Source of the DNA: JBDKVA01 sp039679375
Lineage (GTDB): Bacteria > Bacillota > Clostridia > Acetivibrionales > DTU013
Assembly (NCBI GenBank): GCA_039679375.1
Contig: JBDKVA010000133.1
Span: 1-37,007, forward strand
Reading direction: 5' to 3'
DNA: 37,007 nucleotides
The position numbers and the translations under genes are program-made. Shown piece after piece: positions 1-6,790 of the stretch (its first letter is position 1; the number at the start of each line of letters is the position of its first letter). The notes beneath the pieces were generated by a model that was given only the letters and a program-made list of their open reading frames with translations, made no database searches and was not told the DNA's origin.

Positions 1-365
1 ATTAACGCAAAATAATATAAATCGGAATCTATTAATTGAAACGGTATATTCGTTTTTTGGAAATCCCATTCATACAGAGACTCAATACCCTTATCCGAAA
101 AATCAAAAAAATAAATCTTCTTATATGTGTATTCAGAAATATATTGTTTAGGAACTCCATCCTGTTCAACAAATCTTAACCGTAATGCATCATTTTTTTC
201 AATAATTATATTAATAGCTTTTTCAAGAAGCATAAAATCTACAGAGCTATTAATTTTAAGAGTTGCTGCAATATTACTGATAGAAGTATCCGGATGTAGT
301 TTTTCGTTAAACCATACTGCTTTTTGCGGATGGGTTAAGGGATAATATTTGATATCATTTTCCAA
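1..365 (-). CDS. Non-ribosomal peptide synthetase, N-terminal condensation domain (partial, runs off left edge)
   Basis: I translated the minus strand by hand. An open frame runs from a TTG at 365 to the window edge, giving about 121 residues with no stop. The protein starts MENDIKYYPLTHPQKAVWF and continues with a region like the first helix and strand of NRPS condensation domains (YPLTHPQK, then NDALRLRF followed by DG and PKQYI). In this family the domain joins the growing peptide to the next aminoacyl unit; the catalytic HHxxxDG motif would lie beyond the edge. TTG 365 is preferred because a GAGGTGG ribosome site sits just upstream; an in-frame GTG at 374 overlaps that site, and a stop lies at 393-395. 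The first 180 bases are about 28% G+C (50 of 180 counted), well below neighbouring genes, which is compatible with transfer. A starting C domain suggests a lipo-initiation module or a downstream subunit, which is inference. Confidence 0.8.
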   Translation of the reverse strand, partial: MENDIKYYPLTHPQKAVWFNEKLHPDTSISNIAATLKINSSVDFMLLEKAINIIIEKNDALRLRFVEQDGVPKQYISEYTYKKIYFFDFSDKGIESLYEWDFQKTNIPFQLIDSDLYYFAL

Positions 366-415
366 GGCGGCCACCTCGTTATCATTAGTATTTAAAACTA
401 AATTCACACGACATA

Positions 416-461
416 AAAACCAATATAATGATATTATATTGGTTTTAGTTAGTAAATACAA
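416..461 (-). promoter_or_regulatory. NRPS promoter with a palindromic operator over the -10
   Basis: On the minus strand there is a -35 TTGTAT (461-456), a 17-base spacer and a perfect -10 TATAAT (438-433). The -10 lies inside a perfect inverted repeat: arm AAAACCAATATAAT (446-433), spacer ATC, matching arm (429-416). The expected transcription start, near 426, falls in the second arm, about 60 bases before the TTG start. A symmetric site over the -10 and start point is the classical position for a repressor dimer. A terminator for mutS2 is less likely, because the stem is almost all A/T. Confidence 0.6.
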
Positions 462-508
462 TAGATGAATTGAGAAATTTTGCTAAAATTCACATTTTTG
501 TTCGTAAA

Positions 509-537
509 ATTATTAATCCGCACATTTGTTTTGACAA
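509..537 (-). promoter_or_regulatory. Possible second upstream promoter for the NRPS gene
   Basis: The minus strand has TTGTCA (537-532), 17 bases, then AATAAT (514-509), in the 250-base gap between the mutS2 stop and the NRPS start. Spacing is ideal but the -10 is imperfect and the region is AT-rich, so chance is possible. I see no gene in 375-614. Confidence 0.3.
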
Positions 538-614
538 AATGCGATGTTCTTACAATATCAATGGTCAGGCTGCCTTACACCGTTCAAATAATTTGGTTAT
601 ATTATACATTCATA

Positions 615-2999
615 TCATTTTATTGTAACGATTGTAACGCCTTCTTCCCCCTCACCATATTTCCCAATGCGGTACGCCCTCACGTGATAATTTGTTTTCA
701 AATATTGATGCACTCCGTTTCTCAATATCCCGGTACCTTTGCCATGTATTACGGTAACCTCCGAAAGACCTGCGATAGCGGCATCGTCAAGATACTTTCC
801 AAGTATCGCTATAGCTTCGTCCACGTTTGCACCCCTTATATCCACCTGCGGTGAAATACTCATGGCCTTCGATATTCCCGTCTTGCCGGAGCTTGCTTTA
901 TGCGTTTCAACTGCCTGGTCATCGATTAGTTTCAGGTTGGTTACATGAACATTGATCTTCATGATCCCAGCCTGTATAATAGCTTCGCCGTCTTTGTCAG
1001 GAGGACTTACGACAGTCCCCTTCTGATTGAGGTTGACTATCAGGACGCTGTCCCCCGGCTTCAGATTTTCCGGCGGCTTTATAAAGCCCTGGCGTGGAAA
1101 CAGGCTTTCGTTAATAGCGCCGTCAAGATCGCCAATGCTGTTTTTAAGTTTGGCACGGACTTCTTCGGCAGCCTTGTTCCGCAGCGCCTCATCCTGTTCT
1201 TTTGCCGCGCGCTTCATATCCTCGAGCATGCCTTCTACATCCTGCTTTGCATCAAGAATCAGCTTCTTTGCATCCTCCCTGGCTTCGCGAAGGAGTTTGT
1301 CCTTTTGCGCAGCCAGCTTTTGATTCTGCTCCTCAAGCTCTTTTTTGAGACCTTCAATTTCCATCCGGTAGGATTCCGCCTTCAACTTTTCCTTTTCCGA
1401 ATCGCTGCGGTTTTTCTCTATCGTCATTAAAATGTCTTCAAATTGTATTTCCTCACCCGTTAAAAATTCCTTTGCTTTTTCAAGGATCTCCTCCTGCAGG
1501 CCAAGCCGCCGTGAAATTGCGAACGCATTGCTCTTCCCCGGAACCCCGATCAGCAGATTGTAAGTCGGCCGAAGTGTTTCGACGTCAAACTCACAGCAGG
1601 CATTTTCCACACCAGCCGTGGTTAATGCATATACCTTCAATTCGCTGTAATGTGTCGTTGCAACTGTGATTGCACCCAGATTGTGAAGCTTTTCCAGAAT
1701 CGCCATGGCCAGCGCGGCACCCTCTGTAGGATCCGTTCCTGCTCCAAGTTCATCAAAAAGGATAAGCGATTTTTCATCAGCTCCGGAAAGAATCCTGACA
1801 ATGTTCGTCATATGGGATGAAAAGGTGCTGAGGCTTTGTTCGATGCTCTGCTCGTCTCCTATGTCGGCAAACACCTTGTGAAAAACGCTCAATTCCGTAC
1901 CCTCTGCAGCCGGGACATGAAGACCAGATTGCGCCATCAATGTGAAAAGTCCCAGCGTTTTAAGCGTCACTGTTTTTCCGCCTGTGTTCGGACCGGTTAC
2001 CACAAGTGTGTTAAAACGGCCGCCAACCCACAAATTGATGGGAACCACCGTTTTACTGTCCAAAAGCGGATGTCTGCCTTTTTTAATATTCACTCTCATT
2101 TCGCTGTTCAATTTCGGACAGACACATTTCAAATCAAGGCCCAGCTTTGCTTTGGCAAATGCAAAATCCAATTGCGCAAAAATAGATATATTTGCTTTCA
2201 AAGGTTCAATGATGCTCGCTACGTCCGCTGTCAGTTCAAGAAGAATCCGTTCGATTTCAAGCTGCTCCTTTATCCGAAGCTGCTTTATACTGTTGTTTGC
2301 CTCCACTACAGACATCGGTTCAATGAAAATAGTCGCACCGCTGGCTGAAGAATCATGCACCAAACCAGGCACATCATTTTTGAATTCAGCTTTCACCGGA
2401 ACAACGTAACGGTCGCTTCTGATTGTTACGATAGAATCCTGCATCATCTTTTGGTATTTGGAGGAGCGGATCATGCTATTGAGCTTATCCTTTATCGAAT
2501 TCTGCTGCTCCTTGATTTGCCTTCGCAGATTGGATAATGTTGTACTTGCGCTGTCGGAAATCTCCTCCTCGCTCGCAATCGCAAGGTTGATTTTATCCTC
2601 GATACGCTTATTGGTCTCAATAGAAGCTATTAAGCCGCTGATATAATTTGTTTCCTCCAGATCCTTCTTATCTGCAATGGATGAATAGTTTTTGAGGTTT
2701 CGCGCGGCACGCAATGTATCGGCTATCCGCAATAGCTCCCCCGGATTTAGAGAAGAACCCAGGTCAACCCTCTTCAGGCTGCTCCGGATATCATGAAAGC
2801 CTCCAAGAGGAGGACTTCCCCTTCTCAGTATAAAGTCCGTAGCATCCGTTGTTTCCTTAAGCATCCGCAATACGGTGTTCATATCCTTTTGCGGTTCCAA
2901 TTCATCGGCAATTTCTCTTCCCGGTTCGGATGCGCACATGCCGGTAAGCATGTTGATAATTTTATCAAATTCCAGTATTTTTAGAGTTCTATCTTCCAT
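615..2999 (-). CDS. mutS2: Endonuclease MutS2 (Smr-domain MutS paralogue)
   Basis: Full-length 794-residue MutS2. Members bind branched or collided-ribosome-associated nucleic acid structures, and they limit recombination or rescue ribosomes depending on species. Visible features: an N-terminal core and long helical clamp, the Walker A motif GPNTGGKT at about residues 336-343, Walker B LILFDELGAGTDP at about 412-424, a Lys/Glu-rich coiled coil at roughly 520-620, and a C-terminal Smr nuclease domain with VDIRGANVDEA and the HGKGTG motif. There is no N-terminal mismatch-recognition domain, which separates it from MutS. The ATG at 2999 fits the family start; the nearest purine-rich site (GGGAG) is rather far upstream. 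It is the last gene of the pgsA operon, 29 bases after the membrane protein gene. Confidence 0.95.
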   Translation of the reverse strand: MEDRTLKILEFDKIINMLTGMCASEPGREIADELEPQKDMNTVLRMLKETTDATDFILRRGSPPLGGFHDIRSSLKRVDLGSSLNPGELLRIADTLRAARNLKNYSSIADKKDLEETNYISGLIASIETNKRIEDKINLAIASEEEISDSASTTLSNLRRQIKEQQNSIKDKLNSMIRSSKYQKMMQDSIVTIRSDRYVVPVKAEFKNDVPGLVHDSSASGATIFIEPMSVVEANNSIKQLRIKEQLEIERILLELTADVASIIEPLKANISIFAQLDFAFAKAKLGLDLKCVCPKLNSEMRVNIKKGRHPLLDSKTVVPINLWVGGRFNTLVVTGPNTGGKTVTLKTLGLFTLMAQSGLHVPAAEGTELSVFHKVFADIGDEQSIEQSLSTFSSHMTNIVRILSGADEKSLILFDELGAGTDPTEGAALAMAILEKLHNLGAITVATTHYSELKVYALTTAGVENACCEFDVETLRPTYNLLIGVPGKSNAFAISRRLGLQEEILEKAKEFLTGEEIQFEDILMTIEKNRSDSEKEKLKAESYRMEIEGLKKELEEQNQKLAAQKDKLLREAREDAKKLILDAKQDVEGMLEDMKRAAKEQDEALRNKAAEEVRAKLKNSIGDLDGAINESLFPRQGFIKPPENLKPGDSVLIVNLNQKGTVVSPPDKDGEAIIQAGIMKINVHVTNLKLIDDQAVETHKASSGKTGISKAMSISPQVDIRGANVDEAIAILGKYLDDAAIAGLSEVTVIHGKGTGILRNGVHQYLKTNYHVRAYRIGKYGEGEEGVTIVTIK

Positions 3000-3028
3000 A
3001 AAATATTTTACAATCTCCCGTTTTCTGC

Positions 3029-3547
3029 TTATTTCAGCCGTGACCTTAGCTTATCCCTGTAATAGCCGATAAATAAGGTGTATACATAATCGTATACAAA
3101 AAAGACAACTTCAAGGGCTATCACCAGCAGCCACCATGGCAGTCTGGAAACCAACGCAGTATTGAAAAGCTGTCTGACAGTGACTACTGCAATCCCCGCG
3201 CAAATATTAAAATATATAAATTTCAGTACATACTCCAGGGCTAATTTATTTAGCTTCTCAATATAATACTTGACGATCCCGTAAATCCCGAAGAAAACTA
3301 CATATGGCACAAGCGCAAGCTTTTCAGGCACCACTATGAGCGAGAGAAGGCTCGTTGCTGCAAAAAACAGCCATCCGGCCCTTATACCATTTTCAACAAT
3401 GACTACTGAGATGAAAAAGGAACTTAGTGCGTAAAATGAGAGCGTGTTAGTCGGGATTATGGCAGCCAGCAGCAGGCTAACTACTGCGAGCGCTCCAAGT
3501 ATGCCATTCAACGCTATTTTTTTAGAATTTAAAGAACTATTCTTCAT
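3029..3547 (-). CDS. Multi-pass membrane protein of unknown function
   Basis: A 172-residue hydrophobic protein with about five predicted membrane segments (roughly residues 13-35, 38-55, 60-100 as two, 108-128, 138-160) and a basic C-terminal tail (YYRDKLRSRLK). I do not recognise a named family. The size and topology recall small substrate-binding S components of ECF transporters, but I see no diagnostic motif, so this is only a suggestion. It begins 8 bases after the stop of the J-protein gene and ends 29 bases before mutS2, so it is co-transcribed with them. Its RBS (AGGTGGAG) overlaps the end of the upstream gene. Confidence 0.75.
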   Translation of the reverse strand: MKNSSLNSKKIALNGILGALAVVSLLLAAIIPTNTLSFYALSSFFISVVIVENGIRAGWLFFAATSLLSLIVVPEKLALVPYVVFFGIYGIVKYYIEKLNKLALEYVLKFIYFNICAGIAVVTVRQLFNTALVSRLPWWLLVIALEVVFFVYDYVYTLFIGYYRDKLRSRLK

Positions 3548-3554
3548 ACTCCAC

Positions 3555-4181
3555 CTAGCAGCAGCTGATCAAATCGCAGCCGCCCATTTCACAGCAGCAG
3601 TCCGAGCACCACAGGCATTGACACATCGTGCAAAGATCAGGATTAGCCGCACTGTAACCCCTATTGAAAGAGCTTGCCCTGTATGCATTATTTGAATTAT
3701 TCATTTTATTCAGAGCATTTCTATACTCATAATTTGCCGGATCCATATTCACAGCTCTCTGGATATGTGTATATGCTTCATCATACCAGCCTTTGCGCAT
3801 GAATATCAGCCCCTTGAGATAATACCACTGGGCAGACCGGTTGCCGCTGCTTTCCAGCATATCATCAGCAACCTGCACATCTCCCCTGTTTATATGAGAC
3901 TTAACCTGGTTGAAAAAATCGCTGTCGCCCTGATTGCTCCAATTCCCGCTGCTGCTATTGTTATAAGTATTATACGTATTTTCACGTCTGGCTCCCTGGT
4001 TTTTCATCAGGTAATCATAAGCCTCATTGACTTCTCTCAGTTTTTCCTCTGCGAGCTTGGACAGCGGATTATCCTGATACTGATCAGGATGGTACTTTTT
4101 TACCAGTTCTCTATATGCTTTTTTTATTTCATCCTCACTGGCTCCTTCTTTGATGCCAAGAACTTCATATGGATTATTCAA
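3555..4181 (-). CDS. J-domain protein with TPR-like middle and Cys-rich tail
   Basis: Residues 1-65 form a J domain (NPYEVLGIKEGAS, then the HPD tripeptide in KKYHPDQY), which stimulates DnaK-type ATPases. There is no Gly/Phe region or DnaJ zinc finger, so it is not canonical DnaJ. A low-complexity Asn/Ser stretch follows, then a helical repeat segment (WYYLKGLIFMRKGWYDEAY) resembling a TPR. The last ~26 residues hold about eleven cysteines, including CTMCQCLWC and SDCCCEM, probably for metal binding or lipid modification (inference). I chose TTG at 4181, giving MNNPYEVLGI, because it places the J domain at the N terminus and has a GGGGAG site upstream; TTG at 4205 would add eight residues. 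The start overlaps the DUF5685 stop by 8 bases, so the two are probably translationally coupled. Confidence 0.85.
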   Translation of the reverse strand: MNNPYEVLGIKEGASEDEIKKAYRELVKKYHPDQYQDNPLSKLAEEKLREVNEAYDYLMKNQGARRENTYNTYNNSSSGNWSNQGDSDFFNQVKSHINRGDVQVADDMLESSGNRSAQWYYLKGLIFMRKGWYDEAYTHIQRAVNMDPANYEYRNALNKMNNSNNAYRASSFNRGYSAANPDLCTMCQCLWCSDCCCEMGGCDLISCC

Positions 4182-5052
4182 CTTTACTACAACTCCCCAT
4201 CCCAAGAATTTTTTCTGTTTTTCTAAGCATTCCCATATATATAATATTTTCGAGTATTTCTTTGTTTGCCTTTACTTCAAGCAATTCAAACGCCTTGGCG
4301 ATCTCATTCAGCGAGTAAGTCAGATTGAATTCGATCTTGTCATGTACGACCTTCTTATATTCTGTAATATCCTGTTTGTCATACTGATACTGGTAGATAA
4401 GCGGATTGTAATTGTCTTCCTTTATATCCTTCTCCAGGTCATCATAAGCATCCAGCAGGTATATCCATTTTCCCAGGTTGTAACCGATCCACCGGAGGGT
4501 TTTGTCGTTCTTCTCTTCTTTGCAGAGCGGCTCGTAGGCAGTTACCTCTTCCATCAGCTTTGCAAAAGGCTCTGCAGCCTTATCCATAGAAGCACATTTC
4601 GCTATCTCCAGCTTAAGCAGTTCATCAAGCCTGTCTTCAATAATGGAACACTTATCCGCGTACTTTGCTTTCAGTTTTTTAAATACACGGCTCAGCACCA
4701 CCATTCCTGCAGTCGGTATAAAAGTCCCGTCATCCCGTTTTTTATCCACCAGATTATAATACGCTAACAGTATATTAATGTCTGAGGCATAATCGATAAT
4801 ACGATTATCCTGAATAACATGCCTTTTATTTACAGGATGGGCGATACAACGTGTTATTTTTATATTTGTCTTTTCACCGGCAATGGAAGACAGCAGGATT
4901 GCCAGAAAAGTAGAATCATAATTCAGTGTAAGCCTCTCCAGCTGGCCGTGTCTTCTGCCGATAGACCTGCAAACTCCACAGTAGTAAGCTCTGAAGAGCT
5001 CATACTCTTTTATTTTCATTTCCGGCTTCTCTGGAACAATATACCCGAACAT
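4174..5052 (-). CDS. DUF5685 family protein
   Basis: A 292-residue, mostly helical protein matching, from memory, the DUF5685 proteins usually encoded beside Cys-tailed J-proteins in Clostridia. Near the N terminus is a CxxC pair (YYCGVCRSIGRRHG, Cys25 and Cys28). Further on is an acidic segment DAYDDLEKDIKEDNYNPL, loosely like the metal-binding Asp clusters of all-helical isoprenoid synthases; no function follows from that alone. The ATG at 5052 follows AAAGG and begins 3 bases after the pgsA stop, and the gene overlaps the J-protein start. The tight coupling suggests it acts with the J-protein. Confidence 0.8.
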   Translation of the reverse strand: MFGYIVPEKPEMKIKEYELFRAYYCGVCRSIGRRHGQLERLTLNYDSTFLAILLSSIAGEKTNIKITRCIAHPVNKRHVIQDNRIIDYASDINILLAYYNLVDKKRDDGTFIPTAGMVVLSRVFKKLKAKYADKCSIIEDRLDELLKLEIAKCASMDKAAEPFAKLMEEVTAYEPLCKEEKNDKTLRWIGYNLGKWIYLLDAYDDLEKDIKEDNYNPLIYQYQYDKQDITEYKKVVHDKIEFNLTYSLNEIAKAFELLEVKANKEILENIIYMGMLRKTEKILGMGSCSKVE

Positions 5053-5055
5053 ATG

Positions 5056-5607
5056 CTAGCCTTTCGTCACACTACTGCGTTTGATTTTCTGATACGACTT
5101 CACATACATGAAAAATGCAAACAGCGCAAGCAGCACCGCCAATATGAAGAATAACCTGTTGAACGGCAATTCGAACAGGATCCACCGGCCAAATATATCG
5201 TCAAAAATCAGCATGATGATAGCCAGATAAAAGACAACTGTTACCATTTTACCATACCAGTTGGCTGATACGACATAATTATCCTGTTTATATAGAACAA
5301 GCGCGCCAATACCCATGAAGATCTCTTTTGCAAGTATAATAGCAAGCAGCTGGACCGGTATTTTCCCGCTGAACGAAAGTATTATGAGAGCTGTCGCCTG
5401 CATCAGCTTATCTGCCAAAGGATCCGCTATCTTACCCCACGATGTGACCAGATTGAACCTTCTGGCGATATAACCGTCCAGCACATCGGTCAAGCCGCCT
5501 GCAAGAAACAGTATCACTGCAGTGACATAATGCTCAGAGTAAAGAAAATAAGCAAATACCGGTATTAAAATAAAGCGCAATGCCGTTAGAATATTTGGTA
5601 CGTTCAC
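5056..5607 (-). CDS. pgsA: CDP-diacylglycerol-glycerol-3-phosphate 3-phosphatidyltransferase
   Basis: Transfers phosphatidyl from CDP-diacylglycerol to glycerol-3-phosphate, the committed step to phosphatidylglycerol and cardiolipin at the membrane. The CDP-alcohol phosphotransferase signature D-x2-DG-x2-AR-x8-G-x3-D-x3-D is complete in TDVLDGYIARRF followed by GKIADPLADK. Several membrane helices follow and the C terminus is basic. I prefer GTG at 5607, giving MNVPNILTALRF, a typical family start with GGTGGT six bases upstream; a TTG at 5622 adds five residues and covers the ribosome site. It is first in the operon that continues to mutS2. Confidence 0.93.
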   Translation of the reverse strand: MNVPNILTALRFILIPVFAYFLYSEHYVTAVILFLAGGLTDVLDGYIARRFNLVTSWGKIADPLADKLMQATALIILSFSGKIPVQLLAIILAKEIFMGIGALVLYKQDNYVVSANWYGKMVTVVFYLAIIMLIFDDIFGRWILFELPFNRLFFILAVLLALFAFFMYVKSYQKIKRSSVTKG

Positions 5608-5637
5608 CAATTCACCACCCAAGCATTAATAATCTAT

Positions 5638-5667
5638 AGTTTACCATATAAAGATAAATATACGCAA
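5638..5667 (-). promoter_or_regulatory. Promoter of the pgsA operon
   Basis: The minus strand carries -35 TTGCGT (5667-5662), 18 bases, and -10 TAAACT (5643-5638) preceded by TGG, an extended -10 pattern. It ends about 30 bases before the pgsA start. Judged by eye. Confidence 0.45.
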
Positions 5668-5715
5668 TGTTGTAGTTGAAAAATTTCGGGAAAACGGATA
5701 AAATGACAAGCATTT

Positions 5716-6132
5716 TTAAACAAAGGCCTTTACAAGCAATTCATATATCTCCGGCCTGTACTTTCTTATGTTAACAGGTTTCAGACCGCTATTGGTCCAA
5801 ACATGTAAGGTTTCGCCCTCCGTAAGCACCTTGCCGCTGCCTGCCTTGCATACGTCATAATGAAACAGCAGCCTGGTCCCGGTATGCTCCTTTATATGTG
5901 TTTTAATTATAATCTCATCTTCATATTTGCAAACGCCTATGAATTTGCATCGCAATTCAAGCAATGGCAACAATGCACCGTTTTCTTCGATCTTTGAATA
6001 TGGCATACCCATTTTTCGGATAAAATCCGTTCTGCCGGCTTCAAACCATACCGGATAATTGGAATGATGCACAATGCCCATCTGATCTGTTTCAGCGTAT
6101 CTAACAATTAAAGGAGTTTGTGATATAAACAT
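5716..6132 (-). CDS. Acyl-CoA thioesterase, hotdog fold (YbgC/4HBT-like)
   Basis: A small single-hotdog enzyme predicted to hydrolyse acyl-CoA or acyl-ACP thioesters. The family signature is clear at the N terminus: VRYAETDQMGIVHHSNYPVWFE, in which the Asp of ETDQMG is the expected catalytic residue and HHSNY lies on the long helix. Length, 138 residues, is normal. The ATG at 6132 (MFISQTPLI) is chosen because AGGAG lies six bases upstream; an ATG at 6150 would overlap that site. It is the last gene after dnaE, mtrB and DUF2007; physiological substrate unknown. Confidence 0.88.
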   Translation of the reverse strand: MFISQTPLIVRYAETDQMGIVHHSNYPVWFEAGRTDFIRKMGMPYSKIEENGALLPLLELRCKFIGVCKYEDEIIIKTHIKEHTGTRLLFHYDVCKAGSGKVLTEGETLHVWTNSGLKPVNIRKYRPEIYELLVKAFV

Positions 6133-6167
6133 TATAATCTCCTGATGCAATACCCAATCGCATTAAA

Positions 6168-6190
6168 CCCGCACATATGATATGTACGGG
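6168..6190 (-). terminator. Hairpin between the DUF2007 and thioesterase genes
   Basis: On the minus strand the stem is CCCGTACATAT pairing with ATATGTGCGGG (one mismatch), followed by TTTAAT. It resembles a weak intrinsic terminator, or a processing hairpin, between two co-directional genes. Confidence 0.4.
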
Positions 6191-6223
6191 ATTCACGTTT
6201 CGCAAAATGCGCCTTTAATGATG

Positions 6224-6421
6224 TCAATAACCCTTTTCTATTATAACACTGTGCGCCTCTTCCACTTCAGCCTCCGGCACCAGCACTTCGTAATAGTTAT
6301 CGTTATTATCGTGATTTTTACTAATCGGTCTTAATTTAACGAGAATACCTTCTTTAGTGAGAAGTTCCTGTAATGTAGTCGCAATTTCCTTGCTCTGAGC
6401 CATATATACGACTGTCCACAT
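6224..6421 (-). CDS. DUF2007 family small protein
   Basis: A 65-residue protein of the DUF2007 type (called putative signal-transducing protein in family databases). It has the expected pattern: an N-terminal beta strand (WTVVYMAQSKEIA), a helix with LLTKEGILVKL, and a C-terminal EVLVPEAEVEEAHSVI helix, a ferredoxin-like fold that often occurs near metabolic or sensor genes. No catalytic residues are apparent. An AAGGGG site lies nine bases before the ATG. It starts 21 bases after the mtrB stop and is very likely co-transcribed with it; whether it functions with TRAP is unknown. Confidence 0.8.
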   Translation of the reverse strand: MWTVVYMAQSKEIATTLQELLTKEGILVKLRPISKNHDNNDNYYEVLVPEAEVEEAHSVIIEKGY

Positions 6422-6442
6422 TTTTACACGCCCCTTTTTGGA

Positions 6443-6676
6443 CTATTCACCAGAATAAATTTCTCCATGACGACATAGTATTTTGGATTTTCCTCTCACC
6501 TTTATCGCGGAAGTATTCTCCGTGAACTGAGCCAATAAAACCTCTCCCTTATCAAGTTTTTCCGTATGATGGAATTTGGTATCTTTGCCTCTGGTAAGGC
6601 CTATTACATTTACTCCGTTTTCTTCAGCCTTTATAACAACATATTCTCCAAGTATCTTATCCAGTTCGCAATCCAA
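6443..6676 (-). CDS. mtrB: Trp RNA-binding attenuation protein (TRAP)
   Basis: TRAP forms an 11-subunit ring that binds tryptophan and wraps RNA carrying repeated (G/U)AG triplets, attenuating trp genes. The match to Bacillus subtilis MtrB, recalled from memory, is strong: VVIKAEENGVNVIGLTRG, DTKFHHTEKLDKGEV, QFTENTSAIKVRG. The RNA-contacting Lys, Lys and Arg (37, 56, 58 in B. subtilis) are present as Lys40, Lys59 and Arg61, and the Thr and Gly-rich tryptophan pocket (TRGKDT, FTENTS) is kept. I set the start at TTG 6676 (MDCELDKILGEYVV, 77 residues, against 75 in B. subtilis), with GAGGTGG five bases upstream; the frame is open to 6748, but that extension has no counterpart. It lies 115 bases downstream of dnaE. 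No trp gene is in the window. Confidence 0.92.
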   Translation of the reverse strand: MDCELDKILGEYVVIKAEENGVNVIGLTRGKDTKFHHTEKLDKGEVLLAQFTENTSAIKVRGKSKILCRHGEIYSGE

Positions 6677-6790
6677 TAAAACCACCTCGCAACTACTATA
6701 TATTATTTCATCTAAAAAATCAACACAATTTGTCCTAAAAACACCCAAAATCCCTTTAGTTGAACGCTTTGGCCCGGACTTCGTCGTATT

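Noticed and set aside
480..854. Plus-strand frames opposite mutS2 and other long genes
   Set aside because: They lie antisense to well-supported genes, lack ribosome sites and have no recognisable domains.
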